From positions 247,288 to 311,287 of the forward strand of contig NZ_JAIVAE010000004.1 in the NCBI RefSeq assembly GCF_020171785.1: a stretch of DNA of 64,000 nucleotides, read 5' to 3'. The notes below the pieces were generated by a model. That model ran no database searches. It saw only the letters and a list, made by a program, of their open reading frames with translations, and was not told the origin of the DNA. Within the stretch, counting starts at the first letter, position 1, and each line of letters starts with the position of its first letter. Below, piece by piece: positions 25,811 through 35,263 of the stretch. This DNA is from Guptibacillus hwajinpoensis. Lineage in GTDB: Bacteria; Bacillota; Bacilli; Bacillales; Guptibacillaceae. The translations under genes and the position numbers were made by a program.

Positions 25811-26626
25811 ATGATGTCTCAATTGCTTATTAAACCGAACAAAGAAGCTGAAGATGGCCATGTTCTTAGGGTAACTCCTGAATCAGCGGGATGGGACTAT
25901 GTAGGATTTGAAGTTTACTCGTTAGAAGCTGGGAGTACGTTAAAGAAGAAAACGAACAATCAAGAAGTTTGTCTTGTCTTGTTAAGCGGGAAAGCTGATG
26001 TTCAAACAAAGGAAGAAAGTTTTAAGAACATCGGAAAGCGGATGAGTGTTTTTGAGAAAATTCCACCGTATTCGGTTTATATTCCAAATGATGACTATTA
26101 TGAAGTAAGAGCACTAAGTGATATGAAACTCGCTGTCTGCTCGGCACCAGGGAAAGGTTCCTATCAAGCAAGACTAATTTCTCCAGAGGATGTTGGTGTA
26201 GAAGATCGGGGACATGGAAAGATGTCTCGTAAAATTCACAATATCTTGCCCGAGCAAAAAGAGGCGGACAGTTTGCTAGTAGTAGAAGTTTATACGCCTG
26301 ATGGAAACACTTCAAGCTATCCACCTCATAAGCATGATCGTGATAATTTACCACGTGAATCCTATCTCGAAGAAACCTATTACCATGAACTTAATCCACC
26401 TCAAGGGTTCGTGTTCCAACGAGTGTATAACGATACTCGCAGCTTAAATGAAACAATTAGCGTTGAGAATGAAAATGTCGTTCTCGTTCCGGAAGGCTAT
26501 CATCCGGTTTCATCTGTTCCAGGATATGAATCCTATTATTTGAATGTAATGGCTGGTCCAAAAAGAACATGGAAATTTCATAACGATCCGGATCATGAAT
26601 GGCTATTTGAAAACGTAATGAAATAA
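25811..26626 (+). CDS. iolB: 5-deoxy-glucuronate isomerase (IolB)
   Basis: This bicupin enzyme, 271 residues, isomerises 5-deoxy-D-glucuronate to 2-deoxy-5-keto-gluconate. The start SQLLIKPNKEAEDGHVLRVT and the family motif GWDYVGFEVYSL are clear. The second cupin carries the metal histidines in YPPHKHDRDNLPRESYLEETYYHELNPP (about residues 165-190) and VPEGYHPVSSVPGYESYYLN. AAGGAGG at 25798-25804 favours the ATG at 25811 or 25814 over the one at 25805. Operators GGTAAGCGCTTACC lie on both sides of the gene. Confidence 0.96.
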   Translation: MMSQLLIKPNKEAEDGHVLRVTPESAGWDYVGFEVYSLEAGSTLKKKTNNQEVCLVLLSGKADVQTKEESFKNIGKRMSVFEKIPPYSVYIPNDDYYEVRALSDMKLAVCSAPGKGSYQARLISPEDVGVEDRGHGKMSRKIHNILPEQKEADSLLVVEVYTPDGNTSSYPPHKHDRDNLPRESYLEETYYHELNPPQGFVFQRVYNDTRSLNETISVENENVVLVPEGYHPVSSVPGYESYYLNVMAGPKRTWKFHNDPDHEWLFENVMK

Positions 26627-26635
26627 TGCCAACAA

Positions 26636-26649
26636 GGTAAGCGCTTAAC
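26636..26649 (+). promoter_or_regulatory. Operator variant GGTAAGCGCTTAAC before iolC
   Basis: It lies 10 bp after the iolB stop and 23 bp before the iolC start, and matches the 25772 site at 12 of 14 positions. Being inside the operon it may act as a roadblock or serve an internal promoter, though no good -10/-35 is visible. Confidence 0.5.
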
Positions 26650-26671
26650 CTAACGAGATGGAGGGAATGGA

Positions 26672-27670
26672 ATGTATCACCTTGAGTTCAAAAAAGATCG
26701 TCCCATTGATTTGATCGGACTTGGAAGACTATGTATTGATTTAAATGCAAATGAGATCAATCGACCGATGGAAGAAACTTCTTCTTTTACGAAATACGTC
26801 GGAGGTTCACCAGCAAACATTGCTATAGGTGCAGCGCGACTTGGGTTAAAAAGCGGATTTATTGGGAAGGTCTCAAGTGATCAAATGGGAAACTACATCG
26901 TTGATTATCTTGAAAGGAACAAAATCGATACGTCAAGTGTCGTGAAGGACCAGACAGGAGCTGTAACGGGTCTAGCCTTTACGGAAATTAAAAGTCCTGA
27001 GGAATGTAGCATTCTTATGTACCGAGATAACGTAGCTGATTTAAAACTTGAAACAACAGATGTTTCAGAAGACTATATTAAGAATTCCAAATCACTCTTA
27101 ATTTCAGGAACTGCCCTTTCCCAAAGTCCTTCAAGAGAAGCTGTTTTTCTTGCTCTTGAATACGCCCGCAAACATGACGTAATCGTGATCTTTGACCTTG
27201 ACTATCGTCCTTACAGTTGGAATTCAGCCAAAGAGACAGCCATCTATTATAATCTTGCTGCTGAAAAGTGTGATGTGATTATTGGAACAAGAGAAGAGTT
27301 TAATATGATGGAACAATTTGAAAAAGAGGATAAAAGTGATCACCGTACCGCTCAAAAATGGTTCAATCATCAAGCGGAAGTCGTCGTAATCAAGCACGGT
27401 GGGGAAGGTTCGATCGCTTACTCGAAAGACGGTAGTGCACATCGTGGCGGAATTTTTAAAACAAAAGTTCTGAAAACCTTCGGTGCTGGTGATTCTTATG
27501 CTTCTGCATTTATATATGGACTATTAAATCAATGGGATTTATCTGAAGCGATGAAATATGGAAGCGCTTCAGCGAGCATTGTTATCTCAAAACACAGTTG
27601 TTCGGAAGCAATGCCAACGAGAGAAGAAGTTGATGAAAAAATTCGTACAACAGAATTCCAACCAGTCTAA
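26672..27670 (+). CDS. iolC: 5-dehydro-2-deoxygluconokinase (IolC)
   Basis: This 332-residue PfkB-family sugar kinase phosphorylates 2-deoxy-5-keto-gluconate. The N-terminal [20 protein letters not shown] and [20 protein letters not shown] are typical of IolC. The second PfkB signature with the catalytic aspartate is [27 protein letters not shown] (DxDxR) is also characteristic. GGAGGG precedes the ATG by 6 bp. It is followed after 17 bp by iolA. Confidence 0.95.
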   Translation: MYHLEFKKDRPIDLIGLGRLCIDLNANEINRPMEETSSFTKYVGGSPANIAIGAARLGLKSGFIGKVSSDQMGNYIVDYLERNKIDTSSVVKDQTGAVTGLAFTEIKSPEECSILMYRDNVADLKLETTDVSEDYIKNSKSLLISGTALSQSPSREAVFLALEYARKHDVIVIFDLDYRPYSWNSAKETAIYYNLAAEKCDVIIGTREEFNMMEQFEKEDKSDHRTAQKWFNHQAEVVVIKHGGEGSIAYSKDGSAHRGGIFKTKVLKTFGAGDSYASAFIYGLLNQWDLSEAMKYGSASASIVISKHSCSEAMPTREEVDEKIRTTEFQPV

Positions 27671-27687
27671 TTTTAGGAGGAAATAAT

Positions 27688-29148
27688 ATGACAAAAACAG
27701 CGGTAAAAACAATTCAAAACTATGTAGGTGGAGAATGGATTGATTCAAAAACAAAGGAATATCAGTCGGTATATAATCCCGCAACAGGAGAAGTCATTGC
27801 GGAAGTTCCGATTTCCACAAAGGAAGACCTTGGTCATGCAGTAGCGACTGCGAAGGAAGCATTCAAAACATGGAGTGAAGTCCCAGTTCCTCGTCGTGCA
27901 CGAATTCTATTTAAGTACCAGCAGCTCCTCGTCGATAACTGGGATCAGCTTGCTGAGTTAATTACAATTGAAAACGGAAAAAATGTGAAAGAAGCAAAGG
28001 GAGAAGTACAACGTGGCATTGAGTGTGTTGAATTTGCTGCGGGTGCTCCGACATTAACAATGGGCTCACAGCTTCCGTCAATTGCAACAGGGTTAGAGTC
28101 AGGTGTTTACCGTTATCCAATTGGGGTTGTTGGTGGCATTACACCATTTAATTTCCCAATGATGGTCCCATGCTGGATGTTTCCGATGGCAATCGCAACT
28201 GGAAATACCTTCATTATGAAGCCATCTGAACGCACGCCTCTTCTTGCTAATCGTCTGGCAGAGCTTCTTGAAGAAGCAGGACTTCCGAAAGGCGTATTTA
28301 ATATTGTGCATGGCGCTCATGATGTGGTGAACGGTCTTCTTGAACATAAACAAGTAAAAGCGATTTCGTTCGTCGGCTCTCAACCAGTGGCAGAATACGT
28401 CTACAAAAAAGGAACAGAAAACCTTAAGCGTGTTCAAGCGCTAGCAGGTGCTAAAAACCATTCGATTATTCTTGAAGATGCTAATTTAGAAAATGCAGCA
28501 ACGCAGGTGTTAAATGCCGCTTTTGGTTCGGCTGGCGAGCGTTGTATGGCTTGCTCGGTTGTCGCTGTAGAAGAAAGTGTAGCTGATCAGTTTATCGAAA
28601 CGCTCGTTCAGAAGTCGAATGAAATAAAAATTGGGAATGGCCTGGAGGACGATGTTTTCCTAGGACCAGTTATTCGTGACCAGCACAAAGAACGGACGCT
28701 TCAATACATTGAAACAGGTGAAAAAGAAGGAGCGAAGCTGATTCGCGATGGTCGTAAGGATCAGGATATTCAACGAGAAGGTTATTTCGTTGGACCGACC
28801 ATTTTTGATAATGTAACGAGTGAAATGAAAATCTGGCAGGACGAAATTTTTGCTCCGGTTCTTTCCATTTCTCGTGTGAAAAATCTGGAAGAAGCGGTAG
28901 AGCTAACAAATCAATCCCGCTTTGCTAATGGTGCTTGTCTGTTCACAAACCACGGTGGTAAAGTACGTACATTCCGAGAAACGATTGATGCAGGTATGCT
29001 TGGAATTAACATTGGCGTGCCGGCACCGATGGCCTTCTTTCCATTCTCTGGGTGGAAAGATTCGTTCTATGGTGACCTTCATGCTAACGGTTCTGACGGA
29101 GTGGAATTCTACACGCGCAAAAAAGTCGTCACAACGCGCTGGGTATAA
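27688..29148 (+). CDS. iolA: Methylmalonate-semialdehyde dehydrogenase (IolA/MmsA)
   Basis: This CoA-acylating aldehyde dehydrogenase of 486 residues is the last step of inositol (and valine) catabolism, converting malonate semialdehyde to acetyl-Co[21 protein letters not shown] begins the protein. [35 protein letters not shown] and the catalytic cysteine region [13 protein letters not shown] are MmsA-specific. The C-terminus [17 protein letters not shown] is also typical. AGGAGG lies 8 bp before the ATG. A hairpin follows the stop. Confidence 0.96.
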   Translation: MTKTAVKTIQNYVGGEWIDSKTKEYQSVYNPATGEVIAEVPISTKEDLGHAVATAKEAFKTWSEVPVPRRARILFKYQQLLVDNWDQLAELITIENGKNVKEAKGEVQRGIECVEFAAGAPTLTMGSQLPSIATGLESGVYRYPIGVVGGITPFNFPMMVPCWMFPMAIATGNTFIMKPSERTPLLANRLAELLEEAGLPKGVFNIVHGAHDVVNGLLEHKQVKAISFVGSQPVAEYVYKKGTENLKRVQALAGAKNHSIILEDANLENAATQVLNAAFGSAGERCMACSVVAVEESVADQFIETLVQKSNEIKIGNGLEDDVFLGPVIRDQHKERTLQYIETGEKEGAKLIRDGRKDQDIQREGYFVGPTIFDNVTSEMKIWQDEIFAPVLSISRVKNLEEAVELTNQSRFANGACLFTNHGGKVRTFRETIDAGMLGINIGVPAPMAFFPFSGWKDSFYGDLHANGSDGVEFYTRKKVVTTRWV

Positions 29149-29156
29149 AAAAGAAT

Positions 29157-29188
29157 AGCCGGATAGGTGCAGACCGTCCGGCTTTATT
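29157..29188 (+). terminator. Hairpin between iolA and iolD, weak terminator
   Basis: AGCCGGA pairs with TCCGGCT and an inner GGT/ACC helix extends the stem. It is followed by TTATT only, so termination may be partial, tuning the downstream iolD-iolE genes. Confidence 0.6.
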
Positions 29189-29250
29189 GCTTGGTGAAGG
29201 GTTATCTATTTTTAAGTTGATTTTTTCTTTATTTTCTTGGAGGTGATCAT

Positions 29251-31158
29251 TTGAAAATGACAATGGCTCAAGCACTCATAAAATTTTTGAATCAACAGTA
29301 TATGGATCGAGACGGAGAGGAGCAGAAGCTCTTCAGAGGGATTTTCACCATCTTTGGACACGGCAATGTTCTTGGACTCGGTCAGGCTCTAGAAGAAGAT
29401 TCTGGGGATCTAGAAGTTTATCAAGGGCGTAACGAACAGGGAATGGCGCATGCTGCGACAGCATTTGGGAAGCAGAATCATCAAAAGCAACTAATTGCAT
29501 GCACTTCCTCGGTCGGCCCTGGCGCAGCAAATATGATCACAGCTGCCGCTACTGCGACAGCAAACAATGTGCCTTTACTTCTTCTACCAGGTGATACCTT
29601 TGCTTCTCGTCAGCCAGATCCAGTATTGCAACAGGTAGAACAAACCCATGATGCAAGCATCACGACGAATGATGCCTATCGTCCCGTGAGTAAATATTGG
29701 GATAGAATTACGAGACCAGAACAGCTGATGACAGCCATGTTAAACGCCATGCGTGTCTTAACAAACCCTGCAGATACAGGTGCTGTTACGATTGCTCTTC
29801 CTCAAGATGTTCAGGGGGAAGCATATGATTATCCGGAGAGCTTCTTTAAGAAAAGGGTACATCGTTTAAATCGAAAACAACCAAGTGATACAGAACTAAA
29901 TGAAGCTGTTCAATTGATTCGTTCAAAAAAGAAGCCGCTCATTATTTGCGGCGGGGGTGTCCGCTATTCTGAAGCAGGCGAGAAATTAAAGGCATTCGCA
30001 GAAAAATACCATATTCCTTTTGCTGAAACACAGGCAGGTAAAAGTGCTGTAGAAAGCACTCACGCTTATAACCTTGGTGGAGTAGGTGTAACAGGAAACA
30101 AAGCAGCAAATGATTTGGCGAGAGAAGCAGATCTTGTTATAGGAGTAGGTACGCGCTTCTCTGATTTCACAACGTCATCCAAGCAGCTTTTCCAACACAG
30201 CGACGTCTCTTTTTTAAATATTAATCTATCAGACTATCATGCCAATAAATTGGATGCGACAACTTTAGTGGCGGATGCCAAAACGGCGCTTGAAGCATTA
30301 GATGATCATCTTGGCACTTATTTCACTACTTATGGAAATCAGATTGAGCAAGCGAAAGCAGAGTGGCAAGATGAACTTGAGCGATTATATAAGACGAACT
30401 ATGAAGACGAAAACTATCAACCTGAAATAGAGAGTCAACTTGATTTATCCGAGTATCAACAAGTTCTTAAGTCTTCACTTACACAGACAGCAGTTCTAGG
30501 AGAGGTTAACCGTTCTATTGCTGAAAATGCGATTGTTGTAGGTGCAGCAGGTAGTTTGCCAGGAGATCTCCAGCGCATGTGGGTGAGTCATACCCCGAAC
30601 ACGTACCATATGGAATATGGCTACTCTTGTATGGGATATGAAATTGCTGGAGCGCTTGGAGCAAAAATGGCAGCTCCAGATCAGGAAGTATATGCCATGG
30701 TTGGAGACGGAAGCTATATGATGCTCCACTCCGAACTAGTTACTAGCATACAAGAAGGGCTTAAAATTAACGTCATTCTTTTTGATAACGCCGGGTTTGG
30801 CTGTATTAATAACTTGCAGATGGGCAATGGCATGGGGAGTTTTGGGACTGAATTTCGGAAGCGGGAAAATCAGCAGTTAACTGGTGAGTTAATGCCAATT
30901 GATTTTGCGAAAAGTGCGAGCGGATATGGGGTGAAAACCTATTCTGTTCGAACAATAGATGAACTGAAAACAGCGATAGAAGATGCGAAGCAGCAGAACG
31001 TTTCAACGCTTATTGACATTAAAGTTTTGCCTAAGACGATGACGGATGGCTATGGCTCATGGTGGCACGTTGGCGTAGCTGAAACGTCGAAGAAGGAAGC
31101 GATCCAACAAGCTTATAAAGAAAAGGAAAAACAGTTAGAAATCGCACGTCGCTATTAA
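29251..31158 (+). CDS. iolD: 3D-(3,5/4)-trihydroxycyclohexane-1,2-dione hydrolase (IolD)
   Basis: This thiamine-diphosphate-dependent ring-opening enzyme of 635 residues works on the inositol-derived dione. The N-terminal domain has [21 protein letters not shown] and the glutamate region [14 protein letters not shown]. The C-terminal ThDP domain has [20 protein letters not shown] and the metal-binding [15 protein letters not shown] with [20 protein letters not shown]. The start is a TTG with GGAGG 7 bp upstream; an ATG two codons later is poorly spaced. It lies about 100 bp after iolA with a hairpin between. Confidence 0.96.
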   Translation: MKMTMAQALIKFLNQQYMDRDGEEQKLFRGIFTIFGHGNVLGLGQALEEDSGDLEVYQGRNEQGMAHAATAFGKQNHQKQLIACTSSVGPGAANMITAAATATANNVPLLLLPGDTFASRQPDPVLQQVEQTHDASITTNDAYRPVSKYWDRITRPEQLMTAMLNAMRVLTNPADTGAVTIALPQDVQGEAYDYPESFFKKRVHRLNRKQPSDTELNEAVQLIRSKKKPLIICGGGVRYSEAGEKLKAFAEKYHIPFAETQAGKSAVESTHAYNLGGVGVTGNKAANDLAREADLVIGVGTRFSDFTTSSKQLFQHSDVSFLNINLSDYHANKLDATTLVADAKTALEALDDHLGTYFTTYGNQIEQAKAEWQDELERLYKTNYEDENYQPEIESQLDLSEYQQVLKSSLTQTAVLGEVNRSIAENAIVVGAAGSLPGDLQRMWVSHTPNTYHMEYGYSCMGYEIAGALGAKMAAPDQEVYAMVGDGSYMMLHSELVTSIQEGLKINVILFDNAGFGCINNLQMGNGMGSFGTEFRKRENQQLTGELMPIDFAKSASGYGVKTYSVRTIDELKTAIEDAKQQNVSTLIDIKVLPKTMTDGYGSWWHVGVAETSKKEAIQQAYKEKEKQLEIARRY

Positions 31159-31168
31159 GGGGGAAATC

Positions 31169-32062
31169 ATGTTTCGTGAAAATAGTGTAAAGCTAGGCAT
31201 TGCGCCAATCGGATGGACAAATGATGATATGCCGGAGCTTGGGAAAGAAATTACATTTGAACAATGCGTGAGTGAAATGGCGTTAGCGGGATTTTCTGGG
31301 ACGGAGATCGGCAATAAATATCCTAGAGACCCGCTTGTATTAAAACGAGCTTTGTCCATACGAAATATCGAAATTGTAAGCGCATGGTTCAGTGCTTACC
31401 TCACAACAAAACCATATGAAATAACGGAAAAATCCTTCCTTGAACATCGTGATTTTCTTCATGAAATGGGAGCAAAGGTTATTGTCGTATCAGAACAAGG
31501 AAAAAGCATTCAGGGAGAAGAGGTTCCGCTTTTTGAACAGAAGCCAACATTTTCAGAAGAAGAATGGAAACGACTTGCTTCTGGTCTCGAGCGGCTTGGG
31601 GAGCGGGCACATGAGAAGGACATGAAGCTCGTTTTTCATCATCATATGGGAACGGGTGTTCAAACTGCAGATGAAATTAATCGACTGATGGAGATGACCG
31701 ATCCAAAGAAGGTCCACCTTCTATATGATACAGGACATTTGTATTTTTCTGGTGAAGATCCTCTTGAGGTGTTGGGGGAATTTCAGCATCGTATTCAACA
31801 TATTCATCTAAAAGATGTGCGAAATCCGATTGCTACTCGAGTGAAAGAAGAAAAGCTTAGTTTTCTAAAAGGAGTTAGAGAAGGAGTGTTTACCGTGCCA
31901 GGTAACGGAGATATTGATTTCACTCCTATTCTTAAAATGATTGGAGAATCAGACTACACAGGCTGGCTTCTCGTTGAAGCAGAGCAAGATCCTGCGATTG
32001 CCAATCCATTTGAATACGCACTCATGGCGCGCCAGTATTTGAAAGAAACTGCAGGAGTGTAG
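31169..32062 (+). CDS. iolE: Inosose (2-keto-myo-inositol) dehydratase (IolE)
   Basis: This 297-residue TIM-barrel enzyme of the xylose-isomerase-like family dehydrates scyllo-inosose. The start KLGIAPIGWTNDDMPELGKE is the IolE hallmark. FSGTEIGNKYPRD, VFHHHMGTGVQT, LLYDTGHLYFSGEDPLEVL and IQHIHLKDVRN carry the metal ligands (Glu, Asp, His). GGGGGAAATC precedes the ATG. It is 10 bp after iolD and 11 bp before the second iolG-like gene. Confidence 0.96.
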   Translation: MFRENSVKLGIAPIGWTNDDMPELGKEITFEQCVSEMALAGFSGTEIGNKYPRDPLVLKRALSIRNIEIVSAWFSAYLTTKPYEITEKSFLEHRDFLHEMGAKVIVVSEQGKSIQGEEVPLFEQKPTFSEEEWKRLASGLERLGERAHEKDMKLVFHHHMGTGVQTADEINRLMEMTDPKKVHLLYDTGHLYFSGEDPLEVLGEFQHRIQHIHLKDVRNPIATRVKEEKLSFLKGVREGVFTVPGNGDIDFTPILKMIGESDYTGWLLVEAEQDPAIANPFEYALMARQYLKETAGV

Positions 32063-32073
32063 GAGGTCATCAT

Positions 32074-33114
32074 ATGGAAAAAGTAAAAGTTGGAATCGTC
32101 GGTCTTGGACGACTTGGCAGACAGCATGCGGAGAATTTAGCTTTCCGCATTCCAAATTGTGAGCTAACCGCTGTTTGTAGTGTGGTTGAAGAAGAAGTGT
32201 TGGAAGTTCAGTCTAAATGGAAAATTCCATATGGCTACACTGCCTATGATGAAATGCTCAAGAACAAAGAACTGGATGCGATCTTTATTGCTTCTCCTTC
32301 TGGTTTTCATTGTAATCAGATCCAGCTCGCGCTTGAAGCAGGTTTTCACGTGTTCAGTGAGAAGCCATTAGGATTATATTTAGAAGAAGCGATCGCCGTA
32401 GAAAAAGCTGTAAAGGCGCATCCGAATCAGATTTTCATGCTTGGATTTATGCGTCGTTATGATAAATCGTACTTGGCAGCTAAAGAGAAGATTGAGCGTG
32501 GTGAAATTGGAGATCCGATTTTTATTCGCTGCTACGGTCTTGATCCTGCAGCTAAAATAGATAGCTTTCTTCAATTTGCTGAAGCTAATTATAGCGGAGG
32601 ACTCTTTTTAGATATGGCGATTCATGACCTTGACCTTGCCCGCTGGTATCTTGGAACAGAAGGGAAAGAAGTATGGGCGATCGGCGGAGGATATGAGCGG
32701 AAAGAGTTTGACGCTCTTCAAGATGCTGAGACAGGAGCAGCCATGGTTCGCTTTGAAAACAACGCAATTGGTGTTTTTCTAGCTGGACGGAACTGTGCCC
32801 ATGGTTATCATATTGAAACCGAAATCATTGGGACAAAGGGAAGTCTTCGAATTGGAACGGTCCCTGAACGCAATCAAGTCGTTCTCTTTAATGAGTTGGG
32901 AGCGGTACAGGAATGCGTTGATGGTTTCCTTGAGCGTTTCGAGCAAGCCTATCGTAGTGAAGTAGAAGAATTTATTACTTGTATACTCGAAGATCGACAG
33001 CCTGCGGTGACTGTTCAGGATGGCGTGGAATCGACAAGGCTTGGCTATGCTTGTAAGGAATCCTTTGAAAAGCGTCAACTTATTCACAATAACCCCCATA
33101 CGGTTGTCGTTTAA
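32074..33114 (+). CDS. Second inositol dehydrogenase-like oxidoreductase (Gfo/Idh/MocA)
   Basis: This 346-residue NAD(P)-dependent oxidoreductase has VGIVGLGRLGRQHAENLAFR (Rossmann), AIFIASPSGFHCNQIQLALE, HVFSEKPLGL and the active site GGLFLDMAIHDLDLARWYLG. It is a clear paralogue of IolG at 24711 but diverged. Related proteins include IolG, the scyllo-inositol dehydrogenases IolX/IolW and other cyclitol dehydrogenases. It may widen the range to scyllo- or chiro-inositol. GGAGGTC lies before the ATG. It is the last structural gene, and its stop codon is part of the following terminator stem. Confidence 0.85.
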   Translation: MEKVKVGIVGLGRLGRQHAENLAFRIPNCELTAVCSVVEEEVLEVQSKWKIPYGYTAYDEMLKNKELDAIFIASPSGFHCNQIQLALEAGFHVFSEKPLGLYLEEAIAVEKAVKAHPNQIFMLGFMRRYDKSYLAAKEKIERGEIGDPIFIRCYGLDPAAKIDSFLQFAEANYSGGLFLDMAIHDLDLARWYLGTEGKEVWAIGGGYERKEFDALQDAETGAAMVRFENNAIGVFLAGRNCAHGYHIETEIIGTKGSLRIGTVPERNQVVLFNELGAVQECVDGFLERFEQAYRSEVEEFITCILEDRQPAVTVQDGVESTRLGYACKESFEKRQLIHNNPHTVVV

Positions 33115-33140
33115 GCAGGCTGAGCGTTCAGCCTGCTTTT
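33113..33140 (+). terminator. Terminator of the inositol operon
   Basis: AAGCAGGCTGA (33113-33123), loop GCGT, TCAGCCTGCTT (33128-33138) and TTTT form a perfect 11-bp stem. It overlaps the last two bases of the preceding stop codon. Confidence 0.9.
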
Positions 33141-33233
33141 CGCATAGCTCGTCCAAGAAGCCAAGGATGCTACATAAATGGTATGATAAAAAATAGAAGA
33201 ATAGAGAAGTTTGCAAAGAAAGGAGGAGAATAA

Positions 33234-34265
33234 TTGAAAGCCACAATCTATGATGTAGCGAAAGCAGCTGGTGTTTCAATTGCCACTGTTTCTAAGGTTA
33301 TTAACCATACCGGTAAAATTAGTGAAGCGACACGCATCAAAGTACTTGAGACGATGAAGCAGCTAAACTACCATCCAAGCGTCGTTGCCTCTGCTTTAAC
33401 TGGGAAGCGAACGGAAACCCTGGGGCTATTAGTTCCCGATATTTCAAACCCATTCTTTTCAGAAATGGCCCGCACAATTGAAGATCGTGCTCATGATCGA
33501 GGAATGAGTGTCATAATGTGTAGCACAGACGATCAATCGGAGAAAGAAAGGAAATATATTGAGCTATTACAAAGAAAGCAGGTAGATGGATTAATTATCG
33601 CTTCTGGCTTTCGAGATAAAAGCTTATTAGATGAATTAAAACGAAATAAGATGCCGCTAGCTATGCTTTCGTTCGACGATCCTTCTCTTGATGTAACCAC
33701 AGTATCTGTGGATGATTACAAAGGTGGATATGATGCAGCCTCACATTTATTATCACTTGGTCACCGGAATATCGCTATTATAGGAGAAGACGTCCACAGT
33801 AGTCGAATGAGAACGTTTGGGTATCGAGATGCGTTTGAAGCTTTTGGAGTACCCTTAATAGAAGAGAATATGTTGAGAACAACGGCTTCTCTCGATAATG
33901 GAGCAAAGTGTGTAAAAGAGTTGCTTAAGCGTGAGCATCCGCCCACTGCAATCTTTGCATGCAATGATCTCATTGCCATAGGCGCCATCCAGGGAGCAAG
34001 AGAATTGGGAATTCAGGTGCCTTCAGATTTATCCATAGTTGGTTTTGACAATACCATTCTAGCCACCACTACTGTACCTGCTCTCACAACAATTTCTCAA
34101 CCAATTGAGGAAATGGGGCGAAAGATTGTTGACGTGTTGATCGAGGAAATACATAAACGTGTAGTAACAAGAGAGCGAGTGTTATTTAAACCCTCACTTA
34201 TTATAAGGGGAACGACTGCAACTTTTAATGGAGAGATTATGGAAGGGAGTCAGGCTCGAGCCTGA
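33234..34265 (+). CDS. LacI-family transcriptional regulator
   Basis: This 343-residue regulator has an N-terminal LacI helix-turn-helix (TIYDVAKAAGVSIATVSKVI, hinge KQLNYHPSVVASALTGKRT) and a periplasmic-binding-like effector domain (TLGLLVPDISNPFFSEMAR, VDGLIIASGF, AIFACNDLIAIGAIQGARE, SIVGFDNTILATTTVPALTT). The start is TTG at 33234 with AAAGGAGGAG upstream. It directly follows the inositol operon, so control of that operon through the GGTAAGCGCTTACC sites is the simplest reading. B. subtilis uses a DeoR-type IolR instead. The C-terminus GSQARA and stop are encoded by a copy of the dispersed palindrome, as in cblS. Confidence 0.9.
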   Translation: MKATIYDVAKAAGVSIATVSKVINHTGKISEATRIKVLETMKQLNYHPSVVASALTGKRTETLGLLVPDISNPFFSEMARTIEDRAHDRGMSVIMCSTDDQSEKERKYIELLQRKQVDGLIIASGFRDKSLLDELKRNKMPLAMLSFDDPSLDVTTVSVDDYKGGYDAASHLLSLGHRNIAIIGEDVHSSRMRTFGYRDAFEAFGVPLIEENMLRTTASLDNGAKCVKELLKREHPPTAIFACNDLIAIGAIQGARELGIQVPSDLSIVGFDNTILATTTVPALTTISQPIEEMGRKIVDVLIEEIHKRVVTRERVLFKPSLIIRGTTATFNGEIMEGSQARA

Positions 34266-34270
34266 CTCCC
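34245..34270. repeat. Dispersed palindromic element, copy 5 (compensatory variant)
   Basis: A 26-bp perfect palindrome whose outer arms are GGGAGTCAGG and CCTGACTCCC. Compared with copy 3, one G-C pair is changed to A-T on both arms, keeping perfect symmetry. It overlaps the last codons and the stop of the LacI-type gene. Confidence 0.88.
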
Positions 34271-34278
34271 CTTTTCAA

Positions 34279-34321
34279 CCCCACCAAAGAAATTTCAATT
34301 TAGGGAATTTCTTTGGTGGGG
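34279..34321 (+). terminator. Terminator after the LacI-type regulator
   Basis: CCCCACCAAAGAAATT pairs perfectly with AATTTCTTTGGTGGGG (16 bp), loop 11 nt, followed by TTGTTTGTTTTTG. It does not carry the GTCCGCC core. Confidence 0.9.
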
Positions 34322-34384
34322 TTGTTTGTTTTTGTTCGTTTATCAGTGTAATGTGAATAATATCATGAATCTGGAGGGGAAGAA

Positions 34385-35149
34385 ATGCTATCGATCGATC
34401 GTTATAAACGAATTATTGAACAACTTGAAAAGAATGAAACAGTAAAAGTAACAGAGTTAAGCGACCTTCTTAATGTGACGGAGAAAACGGTGAGGTTAGA
34501 TCTCGAACAGCTTGAGAATAGAGGGATTTTAAAGCGTATTCATGGGGGAGCCATTCTAGCAGATGTGGGAGAAAGAATTCTGCCAATAAATGAGCGACAG
34601 TCGGCTAATAGTGAAGTGAAACAAGCGATAGCGAAAGAAGCAGTGGAGCAAGTAAGTGCACAAGATACGATTTTAATGGACGGAGGAAGCACCACTCTAG
34701 CTGTAGCTCGGATGCTTGGTGAATTTCCAGTAACAGTGATCACCAATGATATTCAAATTGCAAATGAACTCTCTAGCAAAGAGCAAATCCAATTGATTAT
34801 CCCTGGTGGCACTCGGATCCCAAATTCATCTTCTCTTATGAGTGCTCACGCGACTCAATCACTCCATACAATGAGAGTAAATCATCTGTTTTTTGGATCA
34901 ACTGGTGTTTCTATTGATCATGGTTTAACGGTATTTAACAGTCTTTTCGTAGACTGGAAAAAAGAATTATTAAAAACTGCAGACAATTCCATACTTGTCG
35001 TGAATTCTTCTAAATTTGAAAAAATAGCTCTCATTCAATTTGCTGATCTAAGCGACGTCGACGTAATCATAACGGATTCTAGGCTTGATAAAGAGATTGA
35101 AAAGCAATTAATAAGTCGTGGAATAAAAGTAATAAAAGCAAAAATATAA
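34385..35149 (+). CDS. DeoR-family transcriptional regulator
   Basis: This 254-residue repressor type has a DeoR helix-turn-helix at the N-terminus (RYKRIIEQLEKNETVKVTEL, SDLLNVTEKTVRLDLEQLE, GILKRIHGGAIL) and a DeoRC sugar-phosphate sensor domain (DTILMDGGSTTLAVARML, VITNDIQIANELS, FGSTGVSIDHGLT). Such proteins respond to phosphorylated sugars or acids. It stands immediately upstream of kduD-kduI-kdgK-kdgA, so KDG-phosphate or a related intermediate is a reasonable effector. Tandem repeats in the promoter of kduD are candidate operators. GGAGGGGAAGAA precedes the ATG. Confidence 0.9.
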   Translation: MLSIDRYKRIIEQLEKNETVKVTELSDLLNVTEKTVRLDLEQLENRGILKRIHGGAILADVGERILPINERQSANSEVKQAIAKEAVEQVSAQDTILMDGGSTTLAVARMLGEFPVTVITNDIQIANELSSKEQIQLIIPGGTRIPNSSSLMSAHATQSLHTMRVNHLFFGSTGVSIDHGLTVFNSLFVDWKKELLKTADNSILVVNSSKFEKIALIQFADLSDVDVIITDSRLDKEIEKQLISRGIKVIKAKI

Positions 35150-35177
35150 AAAACGACAATAAATTCAGAATATTTAG

Positions 35178-35231
35178 TTGTTCTAAATATGTACGGATGT
35201 TATAATCGAACTAATTCGAACAAAGATGAAC
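35178..35231 (+). promoter_or_regulatory. kdu/kdg promoter with 10-bp-phased repeat operator
   Basis: TTGTTC (35178-35183), a 17-bp spacer and TATAAT (35201-35206) form a good SigA promoter. Directly downstream TCGAAC (35206), TCGAAC (35216) and ATGAAC (35226) repeat every 10 bp, placed over the transcription start. Direct repeats of this kind are typical of DeoR-family operators, and the gene just upstream encodes such a protein. Confidence 0.65.
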
Positions 35232-35263
35232 AAAAAAGGATGTTTAGGGAGGGAGGCGTGTCG

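Noticed and set aside
33113..33140. Hairpin after the second iolG-like gene as part of the dispersed element
   Set aside because: Its stem AAGCAGGCTGA differs from both the palindrome and the GTCCGCC core; it is an ordinary terminator.
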